A stretch of 59,473 nucleotides of DNA. Origin: Zopfochytrium polystomum. Taxonomy: Eukaryota > Chytridiomycota > Chytridiomycetes > Chytridiales > Chytridiaceae. Positions 33,642 through 47,700 of this stretch are shown in pieces. The notes beneath the pieces are model-generated. The model did not search any database and was not told the DNA's origin. It saw nothing but the letters and a program-made list of their open reading frames with translations. Position 1 is the first letter of the stretch; each line of letters starts with the position of its first letter. A program made the position numbers and the translations under genes. The stretch is taken from NCBI GenBank assembly GCA_025765615.1, contig JAIVFJ010000354.1:1-59473 (forward strand), written 5' to 3'.

Positions 33642-36600
33642 ATGGCGAGCAAAGGTCAAGGAGTGAGGAGCCCACAGGCTTCAGCTGGCTGCCCAAAATT
33701 TTGGCTTGGACCAACTGGCTCTGTTGCCTGCAGTGGGTCCACAGTTAAGTCTACCTGCACCACCAACCCAGACCCAAGCAATACACTTTTCCTTTCCATT
33801 ACTACCAGCCAAGCACTGGTACCCATAGATGGTAAGTGATAGATTTCTAGGAGCAGTAAGCTGTATTGGGAGAGAGATGGAGTCTACAACACAATTCCTG
33901 GTGTTACTCACAGACGCCCACATACAGACATCAAAGCCATCAACTGCAGGCTCACGCGTGGGGACAGCATCCCAGTCGTCTCCTCCTGGCCCACGTAATG
34001 ACCGGCATCTGCAGATTGGGGACGAGATCATACTTTTCTCTGAGGGCAGCAGCCTCCTCTTTGCAGATGGCCTCCTTAAAAAGCGGGCTTATGCTCTTGA
34101 CAACTGGAACCCACGACATGCCTCCAATGGGGATTTGAACAAGTGCGTTTTCCGCATCCTTCCCCAACTCTCCTATAAGGAAAATAGGGTATGGAACGTC
34201 TTTTTTAGTCTCAAAGCAATCTGCCAGATGTCGATGTATAACGACGACTACCCAGCTTTTTCGTGCCGCAGTTGAACAAGATGTTGATGGCGACCTTTTT
34301 TTTTTCAGTGCACTTCAGCGTAATCATGCTCCTCGGGCAGGCGTGGATAGCTCCTTCATTGAAGAGCTTAAAATGTCTGCGATCATGGAACAGGAAGCAA
34401 ATGATGTGGAATGTCAGAGGCTTCGTGGAAAGCCAGGTTAGGCTAACGTGCTATAACCATCATTGCTCACGATTTCAAAGTGATTTATGGAAGCGTGATT
34501 CAACTTTTCAACATGCATTGCAAGAGGTTCCTTTGTGTGAATCCAAAGCGAACCTGTGTGAACGAACCAACAAGCATGGCTGTTGATATTGATCGCAACA
34601 TGAAGCGAGAATGCCTGTTCCGCATTCTGCCAAAGTTTAGAATTCGGGCTGAAGGAGAGCCTGTTCGAGTTGGAGATGCCATCGTTTTGAAGTCTTTGAC
34701 TACGGAAGGACACTTGAGCGTGGCAAGATTTTCCATGATGAACGAACATATTGGTATGGAAGTTCACGAAGCAGCAGCATCATCCTACAAGCATGGCTGG
34801 ACAATGAAGCTATTTCAGCCCACGTTCTCGCAACAGCCTTCATCGCAACTATTACCCTCTTCAAGCCAATCAAGTCGTGTCATTCATGGGGGCTACTTCA
34901 TCAGGCTTTACCACAAAGAAAAGGAGGCATACATGATGTGCCAGTCACTATTGTCACTAGCCTTAAGCAACTACGATGCGGCAGGTTTTGATGAGCAAAA
35001 AGTGCAACTGCTTGAGTACAAGTACGATCCCCTGAATCCTCAAGACAGCAAATCGAGTCTTGTGGTTTGGCAGATTGAATTTGCAAATGCTTACACTGGT
35101 GATGCCATCGAGTGGAACAAGCCTGTGAGACTCCGCCATGCCTCTTCAAACCTCTACCTGGCAGTCTTAAAAGATCAAGAGTTCCCATTGCTATCTGGGG
35201 AACTGTCCTATGTTGTCGATCTAATTAATCGACCATCTGGTGATGAAAGAAATGACCCGACATTGTTTCAGTTTGCAAATGTCAATTCAGAAAGCACTCA
35301 GTTAAGCGCTTCAGCATACACAAGGATCCGCCATATTCAAACTGGTGCATGGCTGCATGCAGCAGAATCGTTTCGATTGGATTCCCGGGGGCGTTCAGGC
35401 CCTGGTATTGGTGGAGTGCCTCTTTCTGTTCAGAGTGACTTCAATAAGTACCATATTGTTGCAACAAGTAACGCCCACTTGGATGACTGTGCGTAAGTGG
35501 TCATCAAGACATTAAACTTACATCTGTCGAAGATTTCTCCCTATCCATTGTCGACCAGGATTTAATGGATAAAATTCGTTTTGTGAAGGGAATGGCACCA
35601 TGGCTGATAAAAACAATTTCGAAACCCCGATTTAAGCCAGAGGGATCCTTGCGATATCCCTTTGGGCCACGAGAGCTAAAAACGTTGACCAACATGATGG
35701 TTTGGCTATTGATCTCAGATTTAGCTAACTTCACTGTTTTAGGTTGCACTTATTTACTTCTGCACGAGATCCACTACTGTTGATCCTTTCAAACGCGAAG
35801 GCAGCCCTATTCTTTGTAAGACCCCAAGTCAATTTGCTAAACTAATACAATCAAAGTGCATCAAACGCTCCTCCGTGAATGCTCCATCATCGAAGCTGTT
35901 CTGAAACTCCTTCAGGTCCCAATGGATCTTGAGCAGCGCCGCACAATCAGGGTTGCGTATGAAGAGTTGAGGATTAGGGAGGGAAGTGATCGACTGTCTG
36001 TCTTGAGCGCCGAAAATATAGTTGTCCCTCCCCTCTCAGTTCAAGACTCCGCTGTTGATGATTCTCAAGAGTCGCTTCAAGCAAACTCCCTTGAGCGTGA
36101 AGAATATGTCACCACACTGAGTGCGCTGAAAGCTGGAGATGAGCCTGGGCTTGCTGCAATATTTCGTCATATCTACAGGCTCCTTAAGCAATTTCTCCTT
36201 GGCAGTGATCATGAGAACCAAGTTCATGTCGCAACAGCATTCGACACTTTTTTGAATCACTTGGATCTAAAGGTTGGAGCTGCAGACACCCTGATGCAGC
36301 TCATCGAGGGAAATCCAAGCATAGTTCAATCTATTGATCAGCAGCAGATTCTTCATTTTGTGAATCTTCTGATCCGAGATAGGAATCCGTCTTGTGTAAA
36401 TTTTTTGATTGCACTCTGTCATTGCGACGGAATGTCCATTCCATCACACCAAGAGTTTATTGCCAAGCATATTCTTGGAAGTGAGCAGATGAACCAGTCA
36501 GGAGTGCATGAAGACTCCCCATCACATCTATTTAGAACACGAATTGCATCTGGTGGTGGATTGGAAGTCCTTCCGCCAGCTGGTTTTGGTCAACCAGCAT

Positions 36601-39600
36601 GGATCCCTCTGGTTGACCTATTTTCATCACAGCTAAAAAGGCCCCGAAACAAGTCAGCAGGATTTGATGGCTCAGGACCTTTGCGGCGGAGATTTGGAGG
36701 ATCAGGCAGTGGATCCTTTTCAAAAAAGATGACACCAGGATCACCACTAGCAAACAACGAAGCCACAGCAGAAATAGCTGAATACTTTGCTGCTCTTATC
36801 AAACTGTATCATGCACTCTGCTTGGGACATAACGCGACTGTAGTCTCTTGGATGGTAGATACTTGGAAAGTTATTTCTCTTCGAAAGTGCGAAGTCGTTT
36901 TGTACGATGAAAATCTTCCACCAGCCCTTCGAGCGCAATTTTGCGACTTGCTGACAGGTTTCTCCTTTTTGTTTGCATTGGCTTTGAACATTCAACTGAT
37001 ACAGTTTTAAGTGCTGTTTGTGGATAAGTTTCCAATTTCCCCATCTATTGCAGATTTTATCTTCCCTGTCAATACCATTGAAAACCGACCTTCTCTACGC
37101 TATATACTCGAGGATGCTGCTCTTGAGGATGGAAAGTTGGAAGTAGAGAGACTCTCTGCTGTGACTGGATGGCTATCACAGTTCCTGAGCCAGCAGACAC
37201 AGCACTTGCAGGAAGACAAAGAGCAGAATGAATTGGTTTTGAGCTCGCTTAAATTACTAAAACAGTTAGTAGCATTCGGCTTCGTCCAGAGGAGAATGAC
37301 ATAATTTCATTGTTTTTGAACTTGACGGAGATTCTTGATGGAACCACTGATCTGAGGTTTGCTTTGTTTGCATGTTTGATTACTTGTAAGACTGAACAAG
37401 GTAGTTTAAAGGGATATGGAAATGAAAGAAGCCTGGAGTCAACTGGATCGGAGAGAACTCGCACGTGACCCATGGTTCACAGTTGATCGTTTTGAAATGA
37501 ATGAAATCAACTCTCCTATCATTAATGCAAAGATCGAAATCTGTGCTATAATGGAAAACCTTCTTCCGATTACGACTAGAAATGCGAGTTTACATGTTCT
37601 TGCACCACTGGTACAAATTCTTTAAGTAAGTTAATAGCATCCTTGTGAGCATCCTTGGTGGAATATACAGTGACCTGAGTTGAAGGCAGGATGGGTTCAA
37701 AGCAAAAAAAGGGTCCTTGTCACTCACTGCTGAAGACTCTTCCTTGGGTTTTAAGGATGCCCAAACTCTATTCAAGTCAATCATGGAGGATACAGCATAC
37801 TTCAAGTTGAATGATCGACTGAGCCCAATCTGTTTGGACTTGCTGCAGTATGAAAGCCCAAGGCTGAAGAAGAGATCTATTCGAATGCTTCATCGGCTGC
37901 ATTCTTCTGTTGAGGAAATCTTGCAGCTCCTCCGAATTTCCCTTCTTATCAACGATAATACCTACCAAACCTCCTATGATTGGATGAAAACACAGATTAG
38001 TGTTTTCATTGAATATGGTGTTGGTACGCCTGCAGCTGTCGATTACTTTGATGGAACAATCATCGGTGGCATTTCAGAGAGTTCTGCTGCTATAATGCAG
38101 AAAGTGCTTCAGGATTTTGGTCACCTTTGTGTTGCAGGCAGCTCAACTACAGGAGATACTGTTGAGGATGAGGTCGTTTGTGCACCGGGTTCTGATTCTC
38201 CACACTCCGACAGAATGAGGCAGTGGTGCCTTCGTAATCTGGGTGTTTATGGCTGGATTCTAGCTTTAATCAAGAATCGTGTCACACATTCACTTGCAAT
38301 GGCCAATAAGCGCATTGCAGCACGATCATCTAGTGCCGCTCGAGGGAGGAGATCGCTTTCAAGAGACTCAGTTCATAGTGCCGGAAGCCAGAATGATCTT
38401 GCCGAACACTCAGACACACACTCCCGAACGACCAGCCCTGACGTAGGACAGTTCTCCACTGGTCCAGCAGTGCAGTCAGAGCTCCTCCTTGCGATTTTTC
38501 AGTTTATCTTCTATTATGCAAATGGCAACAAGGAACACCAATCTACAGTTTTTGAAGACTTTGACTTACTCCTGGAAGCTACTCATCCATCTCGAAGTGG
38601 AGCTTCTTTGATGGTGTCTGCCTCATGTGTTTCATACCTTGGTAGAATCTTCTCCCAAAGTGTGAGCCTTTGCCTTCGAATCACTGAGGATCATATTCGG
38701 CGGGTTCTTCAGCTTTCTGGGGGAGTTCGTGGCGAGTACTTTGAGCTTCTGCGTTGCATAATTAAACCAGAAGGAAAAATCATCAAGAAAAATCAGCAGG
38801 CAGTAATGAAACTGCTCCTGGAGAAAAAACGACTTTACGCAAACATGGATGACCTGTTGTCCAGATTTGCAGTTATCACAGTTAAAAACGACGATGATGG
38901 TGAAGATGATGAAGAAGAAAGTCTTGAGAAGAGGAAGCTCTCAGCTACCGCCAAGAAGCTGCGAGTGGCCACCAGCCGAAAGAACAGCACCTTGCCCTCC
39001 TCCATCACTCCCAAAAAGGCTTCAGAAGACCAATCTGCTTCCCTTGACTACTATGCAGAATTGTTGAAGACAATAGCTTTGTGCTGTGAAGAGAAGAACT
39101 ATATTCTTCAGTCTGTAAGTGTAGCTTTTTTTAAATGCAATCACTTCTAAACCCTGGATTCAGATGGGCCAAACTATACTGTCGATAGATCAGATCCTGA
39201 ACATTTTGAAGGTCGACATATGCCCTCGATCGTTGAAGCGTTCTTTGATCAAGTTCCTAGTTTTTGTCCACATTGCCACTTCAGATGATGATGACGCCCA
39301 AAATAAAGCAAGAAATCAATTGGAGAAGGACAAGAGAGTCTGGAACGAACTAAAGCAGATCTCGCACCTCGTCCGCACTGCAGCCGAATCCTCATCAACA
39401 ACAGAGACCACCACAATTGACTCGGTTGCCTATTTTGTTTTTGAACCAGGGCTTTTACTTGTCTTAAATTTCTTCAAGGTCTGCTGCAACTCTTCACATT
39501 TGGAGGAGGAATGGGAATTTGTCGAAATCGCAGAGGAACTTGTTGACAATTTGGTCTGCCTTGCCAAGTCCATAAAGGGAATGACTCCTACTGATCGGCG

Positions 39601-42600
39601 ATACCGTCATCGAGTTCTACTCTGCATTGATTCTCTGAAATTTGCAGGGTTCTATGGGAAGGATGCAGATGGGGACGAACTTAAATTGGCTGATTCTCTT
39701 CGTGAAGTGGAGTACTTGGACAGTGGCATGAACACTCCAGTGAACGCATCACCCCATATATCAACAACGCAGTTGCTGGTTTCTGCAACAGACTGCCTAA
39801 TTGAGGGAAATGATGATGGTTTGAACTTAGCACTGCAAGAAATGGTCCGCTTACTTTCAGAGGACAAAGGCCTGAAAAGCCTTCAAATGGATGAATTTAA
39901 CGAGCTGGGTAGGTCTCTTAAATGCACCTTGCCAATCTGACTTCAATCAGCGAGGAAGTTTGACCTGCAAACAGAAAAGCAATTGTCACAATTTGAAAGA
40001 AGGCTGGTCAATGGACCCACTGAATCACTAATCAAGTACTTGGATGAATCAGTTGGCTCTTCTACCGATATGTCTAATCAGTACAAAACGAGTCGCCGCA
40101 GCCGCAAGAGTAATCGAAAACCAGATAATAGTTCATTAACTGAGGTCTTACTTGGTGCCCAAAAGGACGAGGTCTATGATGTAAAAACACTCAGGATTTT
40201 GGAGCGTTTAGTCGTGCATGAAATCATGGCTCTTGAAACAGTTGACCGCAAAACATTTCCTGAAAAGTGGGCCCGGCGGGAGAAGAAGAAAATTATGGTG
40301 CAGAACCTACTGAACCAGCTGGGCTGCTCGCTCATGGCTGAACGCCTACTGACTTCGGATAGACCCGGCGTCATCGCAGCATCCCTCCGATTACTGATAG
40401 TCCTGCTAGATGGTGGAAACAAGAATGTTCAAGAAACCTTGGAATCCTACTGGCTCGGGACTCGAGAAGAACGCTTTTTCTATTGCATGCACCAGCGGAT
40501 CAAGCAAGCAGTGAGTGACCTTCGAGAGGCAAAGTTGCTGTCCTTGGCAGAGGCTCGGCAAGATGCGCAGAACCTGCGCAGAGGCTCCATTCCTGTTCAT
40601 CGCGGCCTTCAACTGAAACAACCACGGATTGCCGCAATTCTGTCAAGACAGGGATCAGAAACTTCGCTGGGCAGTGGATCCAATATTGAAAGAGTCAAGA
40701 AGCAGGCAAGCACAATCGCCGACGATGAGCTTGGACTTGGGTCATCTTTAGCACTATCTGGGAAAAGCTCTGCAACTTTGGCACTTACAACAGCTGACGA
40801 TGATCCAAGCATAGCAGGATCTGGGGAGTTGAAGATGGAGAGTATGGTGTTATTCGATCAATAATGCGACTACTGCAGCTGTTGGTGGAAGGCCATAACT
40901 ACCGTATTCAGGAGTATATGCGTGTCCAACCTGACAATATTAAAACGTTTGATATTGTTAAGTACGTCGTGGATTACCTCCATGCTGTGCTTCCTTTGGC
41001 CTCAGATCAGGTCATGCCTTTGATCATCCAAGTGTTTGACACTATAATTGACCTTGCTCAGGTGATTTTGTTTCAGGTGGAGGCAGTTCTAAGGCAAATT
41101 TTTTTTTCAAAATAGGGATGTGCAAAAAACCAAGTTACCATTTTTAGCGCCAAAGTTGTAACACCTGTCAATTTCATTCTCACGGAGCCCTTCATCGGTT
41201 GCAAGCAAGAGTACGTGAATGAGCTGAAAGGTCACGCTGTTCTGGCCCTCCTTTCTCTACTTGAGGATGATTTTGATGGGGAGACCCAGCTAATCTTTCG
41301 TGACATGGCAGCTACACTTGATATCAGCTCTGCTGTAGCTAATTTGTGAGTAATTTGTGAGCACTGAACTGTTTCCTGTGGATTCTGAATTGTTCAACAG
41401 AAACTCTCTGTTTGCGGAGTACAATGCAACAAAGAACGTCACAAAACAAGCAAATTCTGATCATTCGAAAAATGATGATATGCCTGATGCAGACGAGGAT
41501 GCTGTCCTTGACACTGGCTTTCTCTACTCCATGCTACTATACACTCTTCTACCCTACATGAATGAAGAGCAGCGTCAAATTTGCGAGCGAAGCCAGGCTT
41601 TTGCATGGTTCAAATCAAAAACTGGGCGCATTGAGATCTTAAGGGAGCTGCAATCAACTGGTGAACTCCGTTTGTTCAGTGTGCTATTCCCCATCCCCGA
41701 AATCTGCGCCCACATCCGGAAAGACACAAAGTCTCGATTCCTGTGGATGAGAAAAAGGCATGAAGCTCTCTTCTTCTGGGTAAATCTCCTTTTCTAAACG
41801 TAATATCAGGGATACTCCTCAAGATAAGATTGAAGATTTTATCAATCAATCTGGTGACATCATTTATGAGATCAAAAACCAGGCGCGTGTTGCAGGCAAG
41901 AATACTGTCAGCACCAAATTGGTTCTCACTTTCCACTAGGAAACCGCGAGCTGCGTTTGCTGGCAGAAGGATACGCTTGGTGGTGGCGTGGCGCATACGT
42001 TCTGACATTATTTTTGAACATTGGAAATATGCTGTGCATGGTTGGAAACGTAGAAAACACTGCCAACGAAGAGATCTACGAAGCAGAAGTCCTTTCTAAG
42101 TGTTCAGCAGCATTTGATTACGGTCGCTTATTTCTTGGCCTCCTTCAAATTGTGCTATGGGTACAAAAATTGGCTGTTGCAGCCTGGAGCTAATTTCTCT
42201 TACACAGAGTCTATCTTCTGCTGAGTTCATGATAATTCAAGTATGGCCCATTTCGAAAACAAGGGATACTGATAAGACTACTGACTTTAACTTCCTCAAA
42301 CTGTGCAGCTTCCACTTCTTGTCAATCGTCGCCGCATTCGTGAGCAGATTGAGGAACAAGACCGAGCCAGAAAGCGAAAGGAACAGGCTGGCTGGGTTGA
42401 TCCAGGCGATAATTCAAATGAAGAACAAATGGAGGAAAAGCGCCTTAGATCTTCAGGTTTGACTCTTGGGCCATTCACACTCAAACTGACCTAACACACA
42501 AGAGCCGTCAATTGACTTGGCGGGACTTGGTGTCTGGCTTTTTCAAAGAAGAGAAGGCCTTGTATCACGCAGCCATGCTCATTCTTGCTGTCCTTGGTCT

Positions 42601-43871
42601 TCGATTTCCGCCCCTTTACGCCATCCATCTTCTTGACTTCCTTTACCGAGACGAAGTATTGCAGGGTGTGATCTCTTCAGTCACCCTGAATTGGAGCTCC
42701 TTATCCAAAAACTGTGCGCAATTTGATTCCCTGATTTTTTCTGATATTCCTCTCATCAAATAGGTTGTTCTGGGTGTAATTATTATCTATGTCTACAGCA
42801 TGATAGGCTTTGTCTACTTCCGCCAATCCTTCAATGGTGAAGAAGGGCTCTACTGTGACTCACTACTGCAATGCTTCATCACTGTCCTCAGTTATGGGTG
42901 GGTATTGTAAGCCTTTCTGTGCTTTAACTTACCTTCGCTTTAGTCTGCGTGCAGGCGGTGGTATTGGTGAGCTGTTGACAGTGCCGGTGCCTGATGGAGA
43001 ATCCTACGCGGCTCGTATTGTCCTCGATCTGAGTTTCTTCCTGGTGGTGATTGTGTTCCTTCTTAATGTCATCTTCGGGTTTGTTAAACAACAATTCACA
43101 TTGAGTTGCTTATTGCTATCTTGCTAGTATCATTTTCGACACGTTTGGTCAGCTGCGAGAGGAACGAAAAGACATTTCGGACGATTTAAAGAATGCTTGT
43201 TATGTTTGCTCCATCAGTGCAAGTGAATTTCAACGTGAAGGGAAAGGATTCGACTATCATGTGAAGTATGAACACAATATTTGGTATGAAAAAATAAGGA
43301 AACGCTGTGCTTTGAACCAGCTAATTTTCTCTTCCGAATTACAGGCACTACTTGTTCTTCCTGGTGCATCTTGAACTCAAGGACAACACTGAGTATACAT
43401 CCCACGAGTCCTATGTTCATGAGCTCCTATCTCGAAAAGACCTATCCTTTTTCCCTATCAGTCGTGCAATGTCTTTGAAAGATCGGAGGAGGGCGACGAT
43501 TATTCTGAAAGACTCCGAAAGATTGAGGAGAAGATTGCCATGGTGGCCTCTACCACACTGGCAACCAAAAAGGAGTTTACTGAATCGCTGAAAACCTTAC
43601 ATCTCAAATTGAACGCCGCAGAAGCTGAGCAAGGAAACAAGATTGTGGGCCAGAGCCACAGCTAGCACCACAAGGCGGCCAAAACTCTCCTTTGGCAGCT
43701 GCAATGCTCGCAGCTGTTTCTGGAATACGGCTCAAACAAGGTCACCGTGGCTCCATTAGCGCCAAATTCAATCAAGCTTTGAGCACTCCAGCAGAGCAAA
43801 GTGAAGTGCGCATGAGCCAAAGCAGTTCAGGCAGCATCCAGCGGTCAAAGGAAGCGCTGAACGACAAGTAA
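33642..43871 (+). CDS. IP3/ryanodine-receptor-type Ca2+ release channel (with frame breaks)
   Basis: About 2,980 aa in ~24 exons, introns mostly 41-82 nt. Exons: 33642-33831, 33914-34188, 34256-34436, 34481-35488, 35533-35699, 35743-35815, 35857-36957, 37012-37356, 37412-37610, 37690-39114, 39164-39908, 39951-~40740, ~40818-41061, 41116-41345, 41401-41742, 41810-41886, 41940-42160, 42208-42240, 42309-42456, 42503-42713, 42764-42897, 42944-43078, 43128-43283 and 43345-43871. Order: N-terminal suppressor fold (LQIGDEIILFSEGSSLLFAD), MIR (VRVGDAIVLKSL, VRLRHASSNLYLAV), RIH (VDPFKREGSPILLHQTLLRE), RIH-associated (MRLLQLLVEGHNYRIQEYMR), six-segment channel with filter AGGGIGE, gate NVIFGIIFDTFGQLREER, and the C-terminal zinc motif (CYVC...HNIWHY). 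It ends in a coiled coil. Reading-frame breaks sit near 37288-37291, in or before 42456, at A5 42707-42711, near 43480 and at 43647-43649. The 40740/40818 junction is the least certain. Confidence 0.88.
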
Positions 43872-44705
43872 AGTGAAAACACCAAAAATTGAGGAAAAAC
43901 AGAGGATAGGAAATTTTTTGAAAAGAATACGAAATAAAATAAAAGCTGCTGTTGCACTGTCAGGTATAACATTGAAATGTAAGGGCTGGAATCAATCTGA
44001 GTGAGAGGTGCCATCAGCCTTCTAAACTGTTCATTTCTTTGACGTGGACGGTTGTCATCAAATTGGGCACATCGCCAAATTCCTGTAGTGACCAACAAAG
44101 CGTTAAATTGGCAACGGAGCCATCTCCAGATTGACATCCAAATCCATTTTTGTCAAAATCATGGTTTGCTGTGTTTATTCAGACCCTGTTTGGCGGGCGA
44201 GGTTCCCAAATTCTTTCATTTGATTTTGTATTTTGCAAAAGCGTTTGGCAGCATCCCCCCACTTCCATTTCCAAAATTTTACTAATCAAAAAGTTCATTT
44301 TGGAAAATCGAGTGCCAACATGAATTTCCAACTGAGGTTTTCTCCAGTTCAAATGAAATGAGGGCACCGGAAATTTTTTCCATTTCAGTACAGTCAAAAT
44401 TGGGGTGGCCCAATTTGGTCATAAGCTGACGTTCTTGTGGGATATTGAGTTGTATAAGACAAGGACTGGACTCATTGTATATATGACTTCCGATAGTCTT
44501 AGAGCGAACAATTCTCTTGAAGAAGGTAACAATTCCCCCAGTCACTTTACTTCTGACTGCAACTGCATTTTGCTGATCCGCTCTTTAAGCTCTTTTCTTG
44601 ACTGTACCTCCCAATATTTTATTTTGAGTTTGTTCTCGTCTGCCACCGCCCAGTTGGCACAGCTTGACTACGATATTTGCACTTACTGATTTGTGTTCAA
44701 ATAAT
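43872..44705. other. Intergenic region between convergent genes
   Basis: Holds the 3' flanks of the Ca2+ channel (+) and the CUB/LRR membrane protein (-). AT-rich, with short frames only and nothing supported. Confidence 0.6.
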
Positions 44706-47700
44706 CTAATGACCATCTTCAATGACGAACTGATTCTTGTCTTTGTTATTTTGATTTAGCATTCCATGCAAACGTGTGGAGGAAATCCTACCGTCATTGT
44801 CCTCAACATCCTGGCCATCAATATCGGCCAAAACATCACTTGATGTGGAAATCATTTTTGGCCTAGGTTTCAGACTGTGGTTTGCATTTTTTTCATTTTG
44901 TGCACTGTTCCCGCCGCTTGGGGGGAGTGGTTCATCATCAAACATTGAATATGGGTTTCCAAAGGTGTCTGCCCGGTGTTGATCATTTGCAGTGAACCAG
45001 GTCATCGATAGCAAACGTCGAAATGTTCCACCAATTGAAGCAACAATCCCCAGTCCATTTTCCTCACGATTTCCACTGATGCTTGAATCATCCACAGGCA
45101 GCAGCCCTTGTTTGGCAGTTGGTGCCGCCTCAACAACAATCTGAGAAAATGATTCACGACGGCTCAATCCGCCAGCGCCTTCTTGGTGGCTGCTTTCCGA
45201 GGGTAGATGCCCAAAATCTTCGGGAAAGCCATTGGATGTTTTGCTCTCACCATTTTCATTTGTCTCCAGTTTAGGAAGATTTTGGTCGACTTTGCTGTGC
45301 TGCCTTTCAATAATCATTGCTGCCTTTGCTACAGCCCGCTCAGCGGCGCTCTTTGCCCTCCAAAACAGGGACCTCCACAGGAAAGTTGCTCGTAGTCGCT
45401 TTCCCCATTGCGATCCCATGAAGTTCGGATTCTTGAGTTCGGAATAGGCGATGTATTCGTAAAAGACGGCATGAACGAGAAGCAGAAGGCAGAAATAGAA
45501 AAGGACAATCACTGTAGCGAGAATCGGTGTGTCGCCAGTTGATTGGAAAATATCAACCTCAGAGACAGTCGGATCATCCACGTTTGGGAGCTGTGCTGAA
45601 GTTGTCGAAGATAAGAAGCTGAGGATGATTCCCGCAAGGAGAAAAATAATGGTTGTTATCCATGAGAAAATAGAGAGGTGATTGACTCTCGAGAGTCTGT
45701 ATGGTTTCAAGTACTTGCATGTGTGAGTTGGACATATAAAGAAAAATTCACACGTACCACAACCGCAAAGAGGTATGTGTACATCAAGCAGATCGAAATG
45801 AACATCAGGTAGGAGGGGTGACGCTTGAATATCACGGGGAGCATCATGAAGACCAGCCTGATTGCATGCATTATTACTAACACATGCGATTCCCACAGCC
45901 AACTGTTACTTACGACCACATCATTTGACAAGGCGTCCAGTACCATGTAGACTCAGAATATGAAGAGTAAACAATGCTCAGGCGCTGCACAACTTGTTCT
46001 TCATGAAGCTGCTTCCGGTGACGGAAACTGGCAGCAGCCTTAGTCATGCCACAAACAGCATTGGTACTCACAGTGTGAAGAATATGAACGCAGGAATTCC
46101 AGCGCCGTAAACAAACTGCGCAAGAATCAAAGTTAGAGGTTTTTCAGAATCCGAGGTTTTTTCAATCTTTTATCTAACTTACACTGAGAACGAACGCCAG
46201 CGGACGATACGCAAAATACTTGTCGTCATAGCAAGTTACCGACGGACTTCCTGTTTCGCAATTGGCCTCAGGTTTGTGGACAGAACAATACTGACAGACC
46301 TGGGATGTAAAACCTGTCATCTTCGAGATTATTGTAAGAACAACCTCTTAATTTACAGACTGGTACCGTAAGGGTCGCTGATGCACGTGAATAATTTCAA
46401 GGCACGGTCCGTCAGAGGAATATGGAAAAGGCACAGAAAGCTGAAGAAACCATTCCCTGTTGATAAACTTGAGCAGAGAAACTCCTTAAACTTGAAGCTC
46501 ACATGAAAACCTCCGCCATTTCTGCGAGCTCTCTGTGAAAGCTCGATTGTGCTTCTTGGACTCAAATCGGGCAAAGATCCAGCTGTAACCCAAAAAGATG
46601 CCTCCGAAGATTAAAGGTAAGGCCCAGACAAGCAAAAGTCTTGGATAGTACGTAAGCCCAAAAGCACATTGTAAATTGATGTAGTCCTATGTTTGACAAG
46701 TGAGGCAGCAGTTCCAGTTTGAGTTCAAGCTGTACCGTGTTCAGAATTGTAATGGACATGGCTTTTACGATTCCACCCAGGTATGGATTCCATGTAAGTG
46801 GATACTTCAATGCGTGTTAAGAAGGCAAATTAGTTGAGCTTTCACAGAAATCCAACCTTATCGAACAAGCCAATAACTTGAACAAACATGAGAAGATTTC
46901 CGAATGATGCGCTCGAAGCGTTCCAGACTGCTCGAGACAGCCACCATAATGGAGCCAAGCATACGCACAGCAGGATACCAAATGCAATCCATCCACTTGC
47001 ATTGCTGTCGCATATTACGCATTTTCCATTCACGCTGACGAAAGATGGTGCGCAAAATCTGATGGAGCCATTGTCAAAAAAAAAGCGCAACGCAATCAAG
47101 CAGAGAACTAACGCGCAGCGAGGACCGACGTAACCAATACCGCACGTGTTGTTACCAACACAGCTCTCGGGAACAAAGCATTCCAGAAACACCTTTCCGA
47201 CAACCGGGCTTGGCGAGAAGCCAGGCAGACTAACGGGATCTTCCAGCCCACCGACGCAAATCGCCCCGAAAGGGCACGACAAGCAGCCTGTTGAGCTTGC
47301 GATATTCCCCCTTGACGGAAGGTATGTGCCATGTGGGCAAAAGATCGTTACATTCAATGCGACCTGATTCATCGAAGCTCGGCGTCCCATCACGTAAATT
47401 GAGACAAAATGTGTTCCGGGACTAAGCGTCGGCGTGGTGCAAAGGATACTTGACGGAGTTGTTGCATTTTGGTCTGAAAAAATCACCAATGCAGGAACCA
47501 TACTCTGATCGTCGAACGCACAGGATATGGGCAAGGAGACTGGTATACCTACACTGCGTATCTCGATGGACGAATTGCCTGTCATGCTGACTCGTTGAGG
47601 GTTTATAGATTGTACGAGTAGTTCAGTGCAAGTATAAGATGTCAATGAGATCCAGTTTGGGGGAGGACATCTAAGTTGTAAAGAAGTCAGCTTATCCAAG

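Noticed and set aside
40741..40860. Frame change in the Ca2+ channel counted as another indel
   Set aside because: An intron from 40741 to 40817 (GTCATC donor, GCAG acceptor) joins the two frames correctly, so an error is not required, though the boundary is uncertain.
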